Shown here: positions 52,701-64,000 of the stretch, piece after piece
Numbering within the stretch: position 1 is the stretch's first letter
Layout: every line of letters starts with the position of its first letter
Origin: Patiria miniata
Lineage: Eukaryota; Echinodermata; Asteroidea; Valvatida; Asterinidae
DNA length: 64,000 nucleotides
Assembly (NCBI RefSeq): GCF_015706575.1
Contig: NW_024037060.1
Location: forward strand, 1,199,983 to 1,263,982
Direction of reading: 5' to 3'
Program-made: the position numbers and the translations under genes
Notes under the pieces: generated by a model
Seen by the model: the letters and a program-made list of their open reading frames with translations, nothing else
The model's database searches: none
Told to the model about the DNA's origin: nothing

Positions 52701-55439
52701 GTAAGCTCTACACTTGAGACTGGCCGTGAAGTCCAGGTTAGCATCTTCGTGAAGGTATACGGGGCTCATTCGGCTGATCTCGGCTGATCTCGGCAGCCAA
52801 CTTAAATGCTTAGGGTACCGCCTCGTTTCCTCCCTTTTATGGTGCTTGGCCTTCGGGTTATATAGATGGACAGGGAAGGACGTGTGATTGGCCGGGAAAC
52901 CAGAGATACCAGGCGAGTGTTACATGAAAGTTGGTAATGGGTTCATTGAGTTGAATTGCTTGAGTCCGGCTCCTGAATGCTTGGTCAACACCACGTGACG
53001 TTTTGTTTTCTCGCCATTTGAATCGTTTTCTGTTTAATTTGGTGATTAGTAATATGTTTGTTTTGAACTTAGCCGTTAAAATTTGAATAACGAGAAATAT
53101 TGTCAAGAATTCATCACTGGCCATAAAACACTGTTTCTAAGCTAACTTTAGAATAATCTTTTAACGTCCAAATAACATTCAGATGAACGTAAAAATGTGA
53201 TTTATCTCTGTATCGGGTTCTTCGTTATAATTTTTTTTTGCAAGTTATTTTCAATTCTTTCTTGCATATCTACACGATCCTCTACCGTTATGAACGGTCT
53301 CACCAAATCTCTTATCCATGCGGGCGAGGGACCTAAGAAAACAATAAGAAATTTGTTGATACAATTTTTCCCGGCTCCATAAACATGAACATTTCTTGGC
53401 GGGTAATTTATAGCAATCAGCATTGGACGTGTTGTCATTTCTTTGACGCGATCTTATCGGAGTCTTTCCATGCAAGTGGCTTCCGATTGTGTAAATGTCA
53501 ATGGAATATTGAAAATATACAACTCGAAAAGCACTCAAATATATTTCTTTTAAAGAAATTCCCAAGCCTGCAGGATGCCGCCATATAGGTTGGACTAATT
53601 CCTTCACAATGAGAACGCACAATTGGGGATGGGGTCTTAGAGTAAAGCCGGAATCACTGCGGCAGTTTGTCATTGATATACCGAAGGAGACAGCAAGATT
53701 ATTATTTTCAAAACGAGATTTTGTGTGAAATTTGCCGACAGAGGTTTTCGAAATGTTCAGCCTTTTTGTGTGTGTGCGTGTTTACCATCCAAGGTGATGG
53801 TTTTAATTTGGTTGATACAAGTTTTGAATCAAATGTAGATACATGCCATCCATGTGTGTGTGTGTGTTTTTTTAAAGCAAAACATGTGTAACATAATAAT
53901 TTGTATTTGCAACATTGTTTGAGTGCATAATTGTAATGGTATCGCACATAAATACGCAGGGAAATCCACATTTTAAATGAAGTAACCCCACGCCTTTTCC
54001 CTTGTTTCCCCACCAGATTTGTGATCAAGCTACACAATCCGATCACAAGCAATTTCGTAAGTGCAATATATCTCGTCAAGTAACAAACAAATTCAAATGA
54101 ATTGTGACACTTAAAAGCTTCCCCGTGTCGATGTTCGTTCCTTGTTATTCGCGACACGACTTGTGATTGACTCGATAACAAAACTTTAATTGAAGCTGCA
54201 TGAAGGTCGGTGTGTTCACGGGTGTGTATATTTATGCATTGTCTGACACTGACAACCGGTTCATGATGTAACAATGATGACTATCATGCACAGATTAACG
54301 CTGGTTTGGAAACGTACACAAAACGCTGAGAAGTTTTGCTTATGAAGAAAGAGTGAACAATGGAAAGTCTTCCAAAACTCTTGTTACCAGTTTGTTACGG
54401 GTTAATACCCGTAACACTCAAGGACTTTCTGTGATAATAGCCGTAATGAGAGTACATTCAACCAATACTTGCTGCACGTTAGTCACTACATTGTAATTAT
54501 GAAGCATCGTGTTTGGTAAAGGGTGTTGGGTCGGTCCCAATCCTACTCCGACCTCTTCCCAGTTGTCATCGTATGAATATCAAACGTAGGGCTATGCATT
54601 TCAAACCCAAGAGTCAACTTGTTTTGTTCTACCCGATGTGGATTTTTACTTTCCACTAGAGGTTTATTTTTTATAATTCAGGGAGACCGCAGGCTACATC
54701 CCATGTTTACCTTGTGCCTGATATGAACATTGCTTGTTATGCCACGTGACGCCGACTGTCGCAGGAGAAAGGAAACTGCTCCCCTAAACATCTTATTATA
54801 ACAATGTACCGGTGCATATAAAATGTTGACGTTTGCGGTGTCAATTGTACTCTGAAAAAACATACTGCAGTTCACCTCCGGTCATGACGTCACAAATGGT
54901 ATAATCTCTGCAGCTATTTGGAAAGAAATGAACAATAGTCATTTTCTTATGGTTTACAGAGCAAAAAGTCAAGATTTCTCAAGCTATCGATAATTCAACA
55001 TACGAAGAGAAAGTACGAGTTCATTTTTTTTAATTCAAAAAGCTGGTAAGAGTCGATTGTCAGATTGTGTGGCTGTGACATTTTCGTAATGCACACGTAT
55101 TGAGCAGTGATTAGGCACGCGTTTTGCATAAAATCAATTTGCATGTGAAATTTACCTCGGCTCGGCGCCACGACTGCGCAATGTGGTAAATGACAGAACT
55201 GATACAGTTGTAAGCGCAGCACTGACGGAGTGTGTTCTGTTGCAAAACCCACCGAATAATTTGACGCAGGCTGTTGGAGCAAAAACGACGGCCATGCTTG
55301 ACACAGGCGAAGTTGGCTTCCACTTGTGACCAATCATGGGTGGGCAGGAACATACGTCATTGTCTTAGCTATACCTCAACTCCCATGGGTTTTGTTCGGC
55401 GGGATCTGTAACGCCTGATCTGCCTTGTGCGGCAGATGA

Positions 55440-55669
55440 TGACATCACATTTGAGCCGTGTACCGCCACACGCACGCACGCAGTCAGCGAGTCAGTGCGG
55501 AGTTTTTATTCATCTCGTGTGTACATATCTTGTTCGCCTCGGAGAAGATTTCTGTCACGTTGTCAAAGGCGCTCCGAAAGGACCAACATGTCTTTAAGCC
55601 GGCCTGATTGCTTGTAGTGACCTACCTGTGAACTACTTAATCCTCTCTGCTCATCGCTACACCGGGTAG
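55440..55669 (+). promoter_or_regulatory. Possible promoter and untranslated first exon
   Basis: A GC-balanced, CpG-containing block (cacgcacgcacgcagtcagc, then ttgttcgcctcggagaagat and aaggcgctccgaaaggacc) ends at acaccgg|gtaggtc, a good splice donor, directly followed by AT-rich intron-like sequence with a long T run. No extended open frame is present, so this would be a 5' UTR exon of a gene lying beyond the window. This is an inference from composition and the donor only. Confidence 0.25.
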
Positions 55670-55679
55670 GTCTCTGACA

Positions 55680-58600
55680 TGTATTTTTTTTTTTGGAAAT
55701 TGCATGTACTGGTTTAATGACATGCGTAGGTTAATCTATCTCAATTCTTCTGATGCGGAATGGTAATGAATATATTCGCGAGTATAGAAGCTTGTTTACT
55801 CTATGCACAATGAATTGCTGCTATTTCTTATTTTTAACGCCGTTATCGTGCAGTTGTTACAATCACAACATGAATTTTGGAGAAAAGACGTAAGTGATGG
55901 TTGGAATCGGGGTAGCCAGGGTTTGGTTTAGAGGAGGGGAAAGGCCAAAGGAAAGAAATATTGTGTTTATCCTGGTTGTCATGATGTTCTTTTTGACGAT
56001 ACGTGATTGTATTTTTTGCGACGATACTGCGTGTAGGAGTTGACCGTCAAGATAAAGTTGTGTTTCTAGTGAAGTAGCAGAGTGTCGCAACTTGAAAACA
56101 GAAACCAAACTTTGAAATGGTTGTTCTGTTAATTTAAACCAAGTAAAAGTTACATTCTCGTAAAGTAACAACCCCGAACTGATGATATTAAGGTTATAGG
56201 TTTATGTTCTTTCACAAATTGATCCGTACTATCCAAACTGTGGTTTCTCAATTTCAGTAACTTTCTTGAAAGTCAGTCGTCAAGGTACTTGTTAAATCTA
56301 ATCATAGCGCCATGATAAGATTCGTACATGCGTAGAATATAGAAGAAAAAAAATAATAGCATGATTACGGGCATTTTTTTTTTAAGTTTCGGCTGAGTCT
56401 CCAGCTTTTCATTGATGAAAGTAAAGTCTGTCGCGAGCCAATGTGGCTCATCAGGCCGGCGTTTATCTCCGGTTTCAGTAGCATGAAACGACTGAGAATA
56501 TTTCTAGTCCCCCCTGGATGGGATGCTAGTCCATCGCAGGTTACTCCCCAGCTAATGCCGGTACCCATTTATACTCCTGGGTGGAGAGGGGCAAGTGGGG
56601 GTGAAGTGGCTTGCCCAAGGACACAACATATGACCAGCAGCTGGATTCGAACCTCGGACCCTCTGCCGGACCCTCTGATCATGAGTCACGAACCCTAACC
56701 ACTAGGCCACACACTCCCGTAAATTGATCTCCAGGAACAGCATCATATTGTGCAAATAAAATGCAAGGGCTGGGTGATGTTTTTAAGCAGAAAATTGACC
56801 TATACTGAACCGCAATGTGCGATGTGCGATCAAAATCGCGAAGATGGAGCTTGCTGCCGAAGTCGAAGACTGAGCCGAAGCTTGGTAAAAACCCTCGATT
56901 CGACAAATCCAAACCCAAAACGAGTCCTTGAAAACAAAGAGAACAAAGCTGAAAGTGGGAAGAGTTGTGTCATCTGAAACATCTGTGTTATCGATGTTGA
57001 ACGCTGTTACAACTAGCAATTTGGTAATCGACATTCAGAAACAATTTGGTGTCATCCAAAAAAAAAAAGAGAGAAAGAAAGTCACGGTTAATTAACCCGG
57101 CTCTTTAGCATTGTTGCGAGTCGTTAGTGATGCGTAAATTCAAGCGCTCATGGCGACGTGACCGATCAATGGCCACAGATCACATACAGTTATTTGGGCA
57201 GCGCGATCAAATAGACAATAACACACAAGCCTCATAAACATGCATTTGTGGAAGTGGGACACTCTGCAGACACACGACAACCTTAATGTACCAGAAACCA
57301 GTTGTATGATTGGGTGTTTGCGCGTTAAATGCGTCTCCATGTACCAAGTAAACTAGATTGTTGATACAGGGTGATAAAAGTCGCAGTTTTACTAGCATCG
57401 AGATAGTAGCCAAGGTCTTATCACGCCTGGCAACTAACTGCAAATCAGATAACTCATTCAACCTCTCCCCAAGAAAGATATCAACAATCTCATAACCCTC
57501 ATTGTCATATTTAATTTAATTTCTCCACCAATTGAATAGACACAGAAGATGATCAAACACCTTTCACCACTCCACAATCGCATTGTTTAGCTGATCATAC
57601 TTTTTCCGTATTGTTCCCACATTGGCTGGTTTAAAGTATCATTCAGCTTAAACTTTAATTTAACTGAAACCTTGTTTACCTACCGTAGCCTTTTTTCCGT
57701 TTAGCGTCATCGCTTTTATTAGTTCATTCACCTGTGTTTGGTACTAGTGTCCCATATGTATTATTCCGCATGTCGTATATCTAATAAACATGTGTTCCTA
57801 GGTCTATACCGTTATGCTACATGGTGTTAATCTGACACCGCATTGATTGTAGTGTTGTTCCACAAATACAGGTGAATTATCAATTTTCGAATGAGATATT
57901 TGCCTTTTTTCAGCTGGTTTGCTGAAAATGATATCCCGTGGGTCCTGGCAGAACATTGCAAAATATAGGTATGAGCAGACGGGTATGAGCACAGCCTATT
58001 TAAAAAAAACCTGTAACCAGAGAATGTAGGCAACTCTACGTACGCTTGTGTAATAATAATAATATATTCACACAAGGGATATGTGAGAGCTGTCAGTCAT
58101 TTGATTTGTCAAAGTCAGTGCCATTCCAAAAGGTCGGTAGTCTAATTTTTGAAATGTCAATTGTCACTGTCGTTCTGCCTGTCTACGAGTCTATAAGAAG
58201 AGCTCGTTAAACCAACAATCTCAAACTCCGAGACATTTCGGTAAGAGTCGAGCATCTCCCTTAGATGGATGGAGTTAGACTATTTCGTCAATTAAAACAA
58301 AACCTGGTCTGCAACTTGATTACTCGACCTCACATTATGTCCTGCTGGCAATATGGAGAGTGTGAAAATCCAGCTTAGTGCCGGAGCGCTAGCGATGGCC
58401 CTATACGCTCGCGTAACTGATTATGATGAGAGATGGTTGCTGAGCCTTGTCGAACATCGTGACTTAGTGAAAATCAGTCTTTCATATGCCTCCCCCCTTT
58501 GCCTGCCCCTCTACCCCGGACCCACTAATCCGGAACATCATTCGGATGACCTGAGTGTCCCGTAATGAATCGTATATTCCGAGGGTCGGTCTACCGTGTT

Positions 58601-58860
58601 AATCGCCTGTTTGCCTGAGTGAGTGAGTGAATGAATCAGGTCTATCGTTAGTTTCACCTATAGCCTGTCCTGTCACTCAGCTTTGATTTGGTGGTGTCTT
58701 CAACGACACAATTTTGTATTTTAATATACATGTATTTCTCTTTTTGGGGGGCTGGCAACATCGATTCTGTCAAATTAATGTCAGATACTTAAAATGATTT
58801 AACCACAAAATTATATTGGAGTGGCCTCGTTTATTTTATTAAGATTTTAAATCGACTATA
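55680..58860. other. Gene-free stretch
   Basis: AT-rich sequence with one SINE (56427-56722), a possible AG-rich patch at 57060-57080 and no frame worth calling. If the first exon proposed at 55.5 kb is real, this would be the start of a long intron. Confidence 0.4.
56427..56722 (-). mobile_element. tRNA-derived SINE, near full length
   Basis: On the minus strand it opens with gggagtgtgtggcctagtgg / ttagggttcgtgactc (A box) and gtccgaggttcgaatccagc (B box). It continues gtgtccttgggcaagccact, ccacccaggagtataaatgg and gtaacctgcgatggactagc, then gatgagccacattggctcgc. It shares its body with the copies at 18.2, 14.3 and 11.1 kb. A short internal duplication (ggaccctctg) lies near the B box. Confidence 0.75.
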
Positions 58861-58861
58861 T

Positions 58862-59350
58862 AGTAACGTTATCCTACCTTTAATTTACGTTATCCTACCT
58901 TTGAGTTACGTTATCCTACCTTTGAGTTACGTTATCATACTTTTGAGTTACGTTATCATACTTTTGAGTTACGTTATCCTTTACCTTTGATTTACGTTAT
59001 CCTACCTTTGAGTTACGTTATCATACTTTTGAGTTACGTTATCCTTTACCTTTGGGTTACGTTATCCTACCTTTGAGTTACAGTATCCTACCTTTGGGTT
59101 ACGTTATTCTACCTTTGCGTTATGTTATCCTACCTTTGAGTTACGTTATCATACCTTTGGGTTACGTTTTTCTACCTTCCGGTTGCGTTAACCTACCTTT
59201 GAGTTACGTTATCCTATCTTTGGGTTGCGTTAACCTACCTTTGCGTTATGTTATCCTACCTTTGCGTTACGTTATCCTACCTTTGACTTACGTTATCCTA
59301 CCTTTGGTTACGTTATTCTACCTGTGGGTTAGGGTATCCTACCTTTGTTT
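58862..59350 (+). repeat. 21-bp minisatellite, about 23 units
   Basis: Tandem variants of ttacgttatcctacctttga (plus one base) run for nearly 490 bp, with unit changes such as gggtt/gagtt and tatcat/tatcct and two slightly longer units. As the unit is seven codons long, a frame stays open for about 110 residues (repeats of the type GYVILPL). I regard that frame as a by-product and not a gene: it lacks neighbours, splice support and any sign of a protein beyond the repeat. Confidence 0.9.
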
Positions 59351-62300
59351 ACCATGGTTAACTCGTTATTTTCGTGCTGGTGTTACCTCCAATCACTGCT
59401 TTTCGTGATCGTAGAAAAGTGTTACATGACTTCGTTTTTATTTATTCAGTTTTATCTGGTACTGCAAACATGCATGACGATGTTGTCATTTTAATCAAAA
59501 TGTTAAAACCGTCCGTTGAAGAAAGGATAACTGCGAACATGGTTGCACGAAACAAACAGGGACTCTTTCTTTATAAACACCTGCATTAAAGTCACGTAAG
59601 AATTTCGACCTACAGCATGAGCCCTATACGCACATCATGCAATAGCGTTCAGTTCACACAGCAAAAGGATAAGGTCACACAAGTGGAATATATAATTGGC
59701 ACTCACATAAATACATTTCTCAGTGATTGTGTTATGCTTGCTATAAATGTCACCCGGGAGACTTTGTAACTGGCCGACTGAGTGCAAGGATAGCACCTCT
59801 AGTGGCAACTGACCTCTACTTTCTGACGAAGCACAAACAAATAATTTTTTTCGGTAGCAGGTGTTAAATGGCAATATTTGGTCGCCAGAGACGCAATATT
59901 TGATTCATTTGATTTTCCCCTGCAGTCCGCGGACAATTATTGTTATTTTTGTCCGTCTGTGTAAGCGGACAATTATTGTTATTTTTGTCCGTCTGTGTAA
60001 GAAGTATCGTTCAGACAAAGATGATCATAAACAGGAAAGTTAACTCATAGTTGATATCGTTGAGGTTCCTTAATTGCTAAGATATTGCTAGCATATTGTT
60101 AAGGGGGGTAATCAATCAGGTAATTTTTCATAAAAAAGACTCTTTCTACCGTTCGTAAAAATGTTGAAAAGTGGGGAAAGTATTGCGAATAGAAGCGGGC
60201 AAGAGGTGCTGGCTCTTACATTTCCTGGTAAAAAAAATAAATCAGTTTACAAATTAAATTGTCAAAATGCCGCCAATGGAGAGGGTGAGTTGCCCATCTT
60301 ACCCCCACCCCCTGCTGGACACGCTACTGCGGAGGGTTTTTACAAGTGCATACCCTTCGTGACAAACTTTGTTTTCACGTTCCAAAAAAATTATGTATAT
60401 ATATTTATATATATTTCCCGTTTTCATCGAGATAGTTTGCCTCTTTATATGTCTCTGTAGGTTGTCGTTTCATTTTAATTCAGAAAAGTCACCTCAGAGT
60501 CTGCACGCGCCGATTCGGCAAACGCTACTGGGAGGTTTTGCCTTCAGACGGACCTAAATTACCGCGGATCACTGCACGTCGACCGGGTGCTTGGCCTATT
60601 ATCCCGTGAGTGGGTCCGTGCCGGAATGCCGCGTGTTTATTTGGATCTGTCCTCCCGATTTCAACTCATCACTCATTTCGCCTCTCGTCAAATAAAAATG
60701 ATTTCCTTAAGTCTCATCCCAAATTGTACACAGAGAGATGGTAACTGCGGCATTTTGAAAAGGCCACAAGTCGGCAGTGTACTGTGTACATTTCGAAGAG
60801 AGAATCGGACCGTTTGATGCAACCATATATCTTGATCTCCTATTTCACTTGAAACAGACAGTGAATAAGAACTGTCATGTTTGATCGCTACAAAGTGTGT
60901 AAACCTATGTAAGCCAGCCACTAACACTAATTGAGACCCCGATTCCATAAGAGCCCACGCTTCCTGTTCTTCGGTTGTGAGTCAAAACAATGTAATCTGT
61001 GTACAATTTCGTAACAACCAACACAACGATAAACGAACCACACCAAGCACGCTCTTTTTAAGCCAGGGTTGTATCGATGCAAGTAAAAAGAGTATGACCC
61101 AATTTGGAAAAACTAAACCAGCAGAATGAATGAATTTGAATTGCGAACTTCAACTTAATTTGCATTTTTGAGGCTTGTACGAAAACGCCAAAGATCGTGG
61201 GCGAGCCTAAATGGACTGACGAGAGCGCCAATCAACGATCAGTATTGATGACATTTATGCATGACGTCATTAGTTGACATCAAACCGAATTAAATTGTTT
61301 TCCCTTGAGTTTTTCGAACATCTGCTTCATCCCAGCTTTTGATTCAGGAGATGTTAGGCCCCTGACCAAAGGGAATCCAGGCCCCCCCCCCCAAAAAGGT
61401 CCAGGTTCTGTTTTGGATATTAAATCTTGGAGAGTATTTTCAATTAATTTCGCGATGAAAGCCTTCTGTATTAATCGAGGACCAAAAGTGTCACTGGAAC
61501 AAGGCCGAGGCTTGGGAAAGGCCTCACTTTCGTGGGTGCAAAGGTTTTTCTTGGTTTTTGAGAAGTCTTACATCTTAGACTATATTTCGCATTTTTTTAA
61601 AAGTTCGCTGCTGAACATGGGCAAAGAAACAGCGTTTCAATGCGTTTCGGTCGTTACTCAAAAACACCATCATTACATTTGAAACATTTCCAGCGCGTTC
61701 AAGATATTTTTATCATTCAACGGACCGTTAACAGTCTCGTTAATGACGCCAATTGTTATTATGACGCACGAGACATTGTATAAGAAGTCAAGCATATTTG
61801 ATATTCTACTTGGTTATCACATCAGCATAAATCAATGAATTCAGATGGAAAACTTCAATATCAACTTTCGGTAAACACAAGCCTACAGTAATGACACTCA
61901 ATCAATTGGCCAAAAGTGCACCTGGACGGTCACTCACTAGTCTTTCTATGCGGTACATGAATTTTTAAAATCTCAACGAATCCAATTCCGATTTGGCAAG
62001 ACCGGATGATTGGAGTTAATGGAGATGTTTAAGGGGCTCGGTGCAAGAATTCTTTAAGGAATCATAGCATAGTCTCTAATCGCTCCTTGGGATCTCAATT
62101 ATTTCTGAATGACTTAAGGCGCGCAGAGGAGACGAGATCCCGTGTTATGTTGCAATTCAGAGCGTAATTGCTTCATCCTCCGAAGTCAGATAATTGTCCC
62201 TAACCGGCTGCCCCTCTTACCTGGCCGGGCCCAGTACGTCTCTTTCGAAGGACAAGAGACTAATGAACTCTCGCAGGTCTATAGACAATCTTGTTTAGTT

Positions 62301-64000
62301 TGCTATAAAATATTTGAAGAGCTAATAAAGGAGTATCTGTCTGATTCTTGACTAACCACGAGTGGATCACAATAGGTGAGAGTTGAGTCTTATCTTAGGG
62401 GTCAGACACCGTGAGTCAACGTCCTCCGTATTTTCTGCTTCCACAATGGCGGAAGAAGTAACAACGCTGTTACATGGCGAAGTTATGTAGATTTGGAGCT
62501 GAGAAGGGGGCTTTTCACGAACGCCTTGATGTTGTCGGCGGTCGTAAAAATATGACATGTCACAAAACAAAAACATCAAATGTCTGGGTTTTTTTACCAG
62601 CTAGTATCAATTTATTGCTCCCTCTCCCAGTGTGGACTGACGTCCCCACCGTCTTCTTAAAAAAACGTAATCAAACCGATATTGGGAGGTGTAGAGACAC
62701 ACATTGAAGTGTACTTATTGCTGAACAACATTATGATTTATATGATTGTCTATGTGAATGAAACCGTGACAAATTGAATATTGTGGCGTGTGCTTATGGT
62801 TCACTGAGTGTAGTTCATGTTTGAAATCCTTGCGATCACATTTGCAGATGTATAGTCGTCTTGGCGTCTTTTGACTCCTCCTTGGAGGTTAGTGTCGAGT
62901 ATAGTATCGATATTTTATTGAACTGGTCTTGCTCATCACCCGACACTCCTCCAATTATTTATCATGGAAATATTATTCTATTTATACGAGGGTAAAGGCT
63001 AAAGAGACCTCTGAATAGTGAAATGCAACTTGGCATTTAGGGTGACTACCTTGTATGTTCAACTCAAGTGTCACATTTTCTTCCTTGTCGCCACAAACTA
63101 CGTTTCTCATGGAACATGAAAAGAGTCAAACATACAACATACGTCAACAGAGTTATAAAGGCTCGCACAACCAACAAATAACGCAGAACAATAAATACTG
63201 ATTGAAAACTAGGTTGTTGTATGCACTACAATTAAAAAAAGAAAGATGTGGCTCGCTCTATTTCATGAAAATAACATATGGATAAAGTAAATGTTATTGA
63301 CTTGTAACTGTGTAAATATCAATTACTTTGCATGCTTTATTCCCAAGTTACGACCATTTTAATAGAATGATCACAAAATTCAGCAGTACACAACTGATCA
63401 TTTACCGTTATACGAACTGATAGATACCCATAAAATACATACAATGAAACATGAACGTTTTCCCACGTCCATGAATGAACGAAAAATCTGCAAAGGAAAA
63501 CAGACAAAAATCAACATCAATATTCCAGAAAAAAAGAGTGGACTCGTTCCTCATATTCAAAACACAAACTCTGACAGTAACAATAATGTTTAAGTCTTGA
63601 CTCAAATGATTAAAATCCATTTGTATTTGAATACGTGTGTGTAATCTGTAATTCTCACTCATAATGGCATTCAATAGACAGCTATTTAAAAAGGTTCTTT
63701 TTGTAAAACATGCATAACCATAATAATCTGGATCAATTTCAGTAATCCCTGTTTTTCAGATGAGTGGAAGAGCATGCTCTTTTAAGACATACTTCATTCG
63801 TGAAGTTGTTTTGCTTTTTAAGTAACAAAATCATTAATCCATCCCACTTTCTTTTTGACTCACCCTGTATTATATTGTGAAATTCTCATTTCTTCCAATG
63901 CCAATGCCTATTTCTCATTAAATAGGCCTTCTCTTTCTAGCGTTTCGCCCGTGATACACGTGGAAAATCATTGGCCAAGATGAATTTAGCACCCTCACTC
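59351..64000. other. Right end: no supported gene; possible regulatory islands
   Basis: Frames are short and unremarkable. GC-balanced unique islands lie at 60.48-60.83 kb (tctgcacgcgccgattcggc…cgtcgaccgggtgcttggcc) and 62.03-62.45 kb (taaggcgcgcagaggagacg, ctaaccggctgcccctctta), each broken by stops in all frames. From 62.8 kb to the edge the DNA is AT-rich and nothing stands out. Confidence 0.4.
59929..60000 (+). repeat. Perfect 36-bp tandem duplication
   Basis: gcggacaattattgttattt, then ttgtccgtctgtgtaa occurs twice without a change. Each unit also has short inverted words (cggacaa / ttgtccg) that could form a hairpin. Confidence 0.9.

Larger units (their letters stand above)
48421..55439. 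other. Gene-free stretch with candidate regulatory islands
   Basis: No gene is supported. Apart from a 62-bp tandem repeat (49765-49944) and a possible SINE at 52.5-52.7 kb, the sequence is mostly unique. GC-balanced islands with broken frames occur at 48.66-48.90, 49.41-49.58 and 50.70-51.25 kb; the last includes ctttaagtggattatccatc and caatttcgataatgaaattt-like palindromic words. They resemble non-coding elements of a developmental gene neighbourhood, but this cannot be shown without comparison to another species. A 188-aa minus-strand frame at 53.7-54.3 kb lacks any recognisable feature and crosses a (gt)n microsatellite. Confidence 0.4.

Noticed and set aside
53708-54274. 188-codon open frame, minus strand
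   Set aside because: Composition is that of random AT-rich DNA, it crosses a (gt)n microsatellite (HTHTH residues), and there is no domain, signal or splice context.
55111-55353. Frame with two similar stretches (WSQVEANFACVKHGR and WRRAEVNFTCKLI)
   Set aside because: The resemblance is short, splice sites are lacking, and I recognise no family; probably chance.
56640-56720. tRNA gene (good A and B boxes, minus strand)
   Set aside because: The boxes are continuous with a SINE body shared by other copies in the window, and the stem pairing of an intact tRNA is not kept.
59052-59408. 118-codon frame of GYVILPL-type repeats
   Set aside because: Fully explained by the 21-bp minisatellite; kept only as a low-interest finding.

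Overview
The window is animal (metazoan) DNA: spliced genes with GT-AG introns, long AT-rich introns and spacers, tRNA-derived SINEs, many short inverted-repeat elements and long poly-G/poly-C tracts. Gene content (ACO1/IRP1, TTI2, paired 11-beta-HSD1-like reductases, paired SLC46-like transporters) and repeat style suggest an invertebrate deuterostome, most likely an echinoderm such as a sea star. The species call is an inference. I saw no viral or retroviral-type coding sequence, no CRISPR array and no convincing free-standing tRNA or rRNA gene.

Layout. 1-1.6 kb: the 5' end of ACO1 (cytosolic aconitase / iron regulatory protein 1), minus strand, running off the left edge. 1.6-1.9 kb: a short shared promoter. 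1.9-8.3 kb: TTI2, the TELO2-interacting protein of the TTT co-chaperone, in 12 exons. 8.3-11.5 kb: a spacer with two MITE-like elements. 11.5-21.1 kb: two 11-beta-hydroxysteroid dehydrogenase 1-like genes arranged head to head, with promoter arms that are themselves an inverted repeat; intron 1 of the left copy holds a GC-rich minisatellite with 80-bp palindromes. 21.1-28.4 kb: a spacer with a MITE carrying an 8-bp target duplication, and an unrecognised set of possible exons near 24.2-25.7 kb. 28.4-43.4 kb: two tandem SLC46-like major-facilitator transporters with matching exon structure; the last intron of the second holds a 2.2-kb repeat with a 920-bp inverted-repeat element inside. 43.4-64 kb: no gene I can support, but several GC-balanced islands that could be regulatory, a possible untranslated first exon near 55.5 kb, a SINE and several tandem repeats.

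The genes do not form one pathway. The local theme is recent duplication followed by homogenisation. The HSD copies share near-identical internal exons although their introns cannot be aligned by eye. The transporter copies share a 296-bp coding block that is almost identical, while flanking coding sequence has clearly diverged. Both patterns suggest gene conversion.

All exon boundaries below were read by eye from splice consensus, phase continuity and, for duplicated genes, agreement between paralogues.
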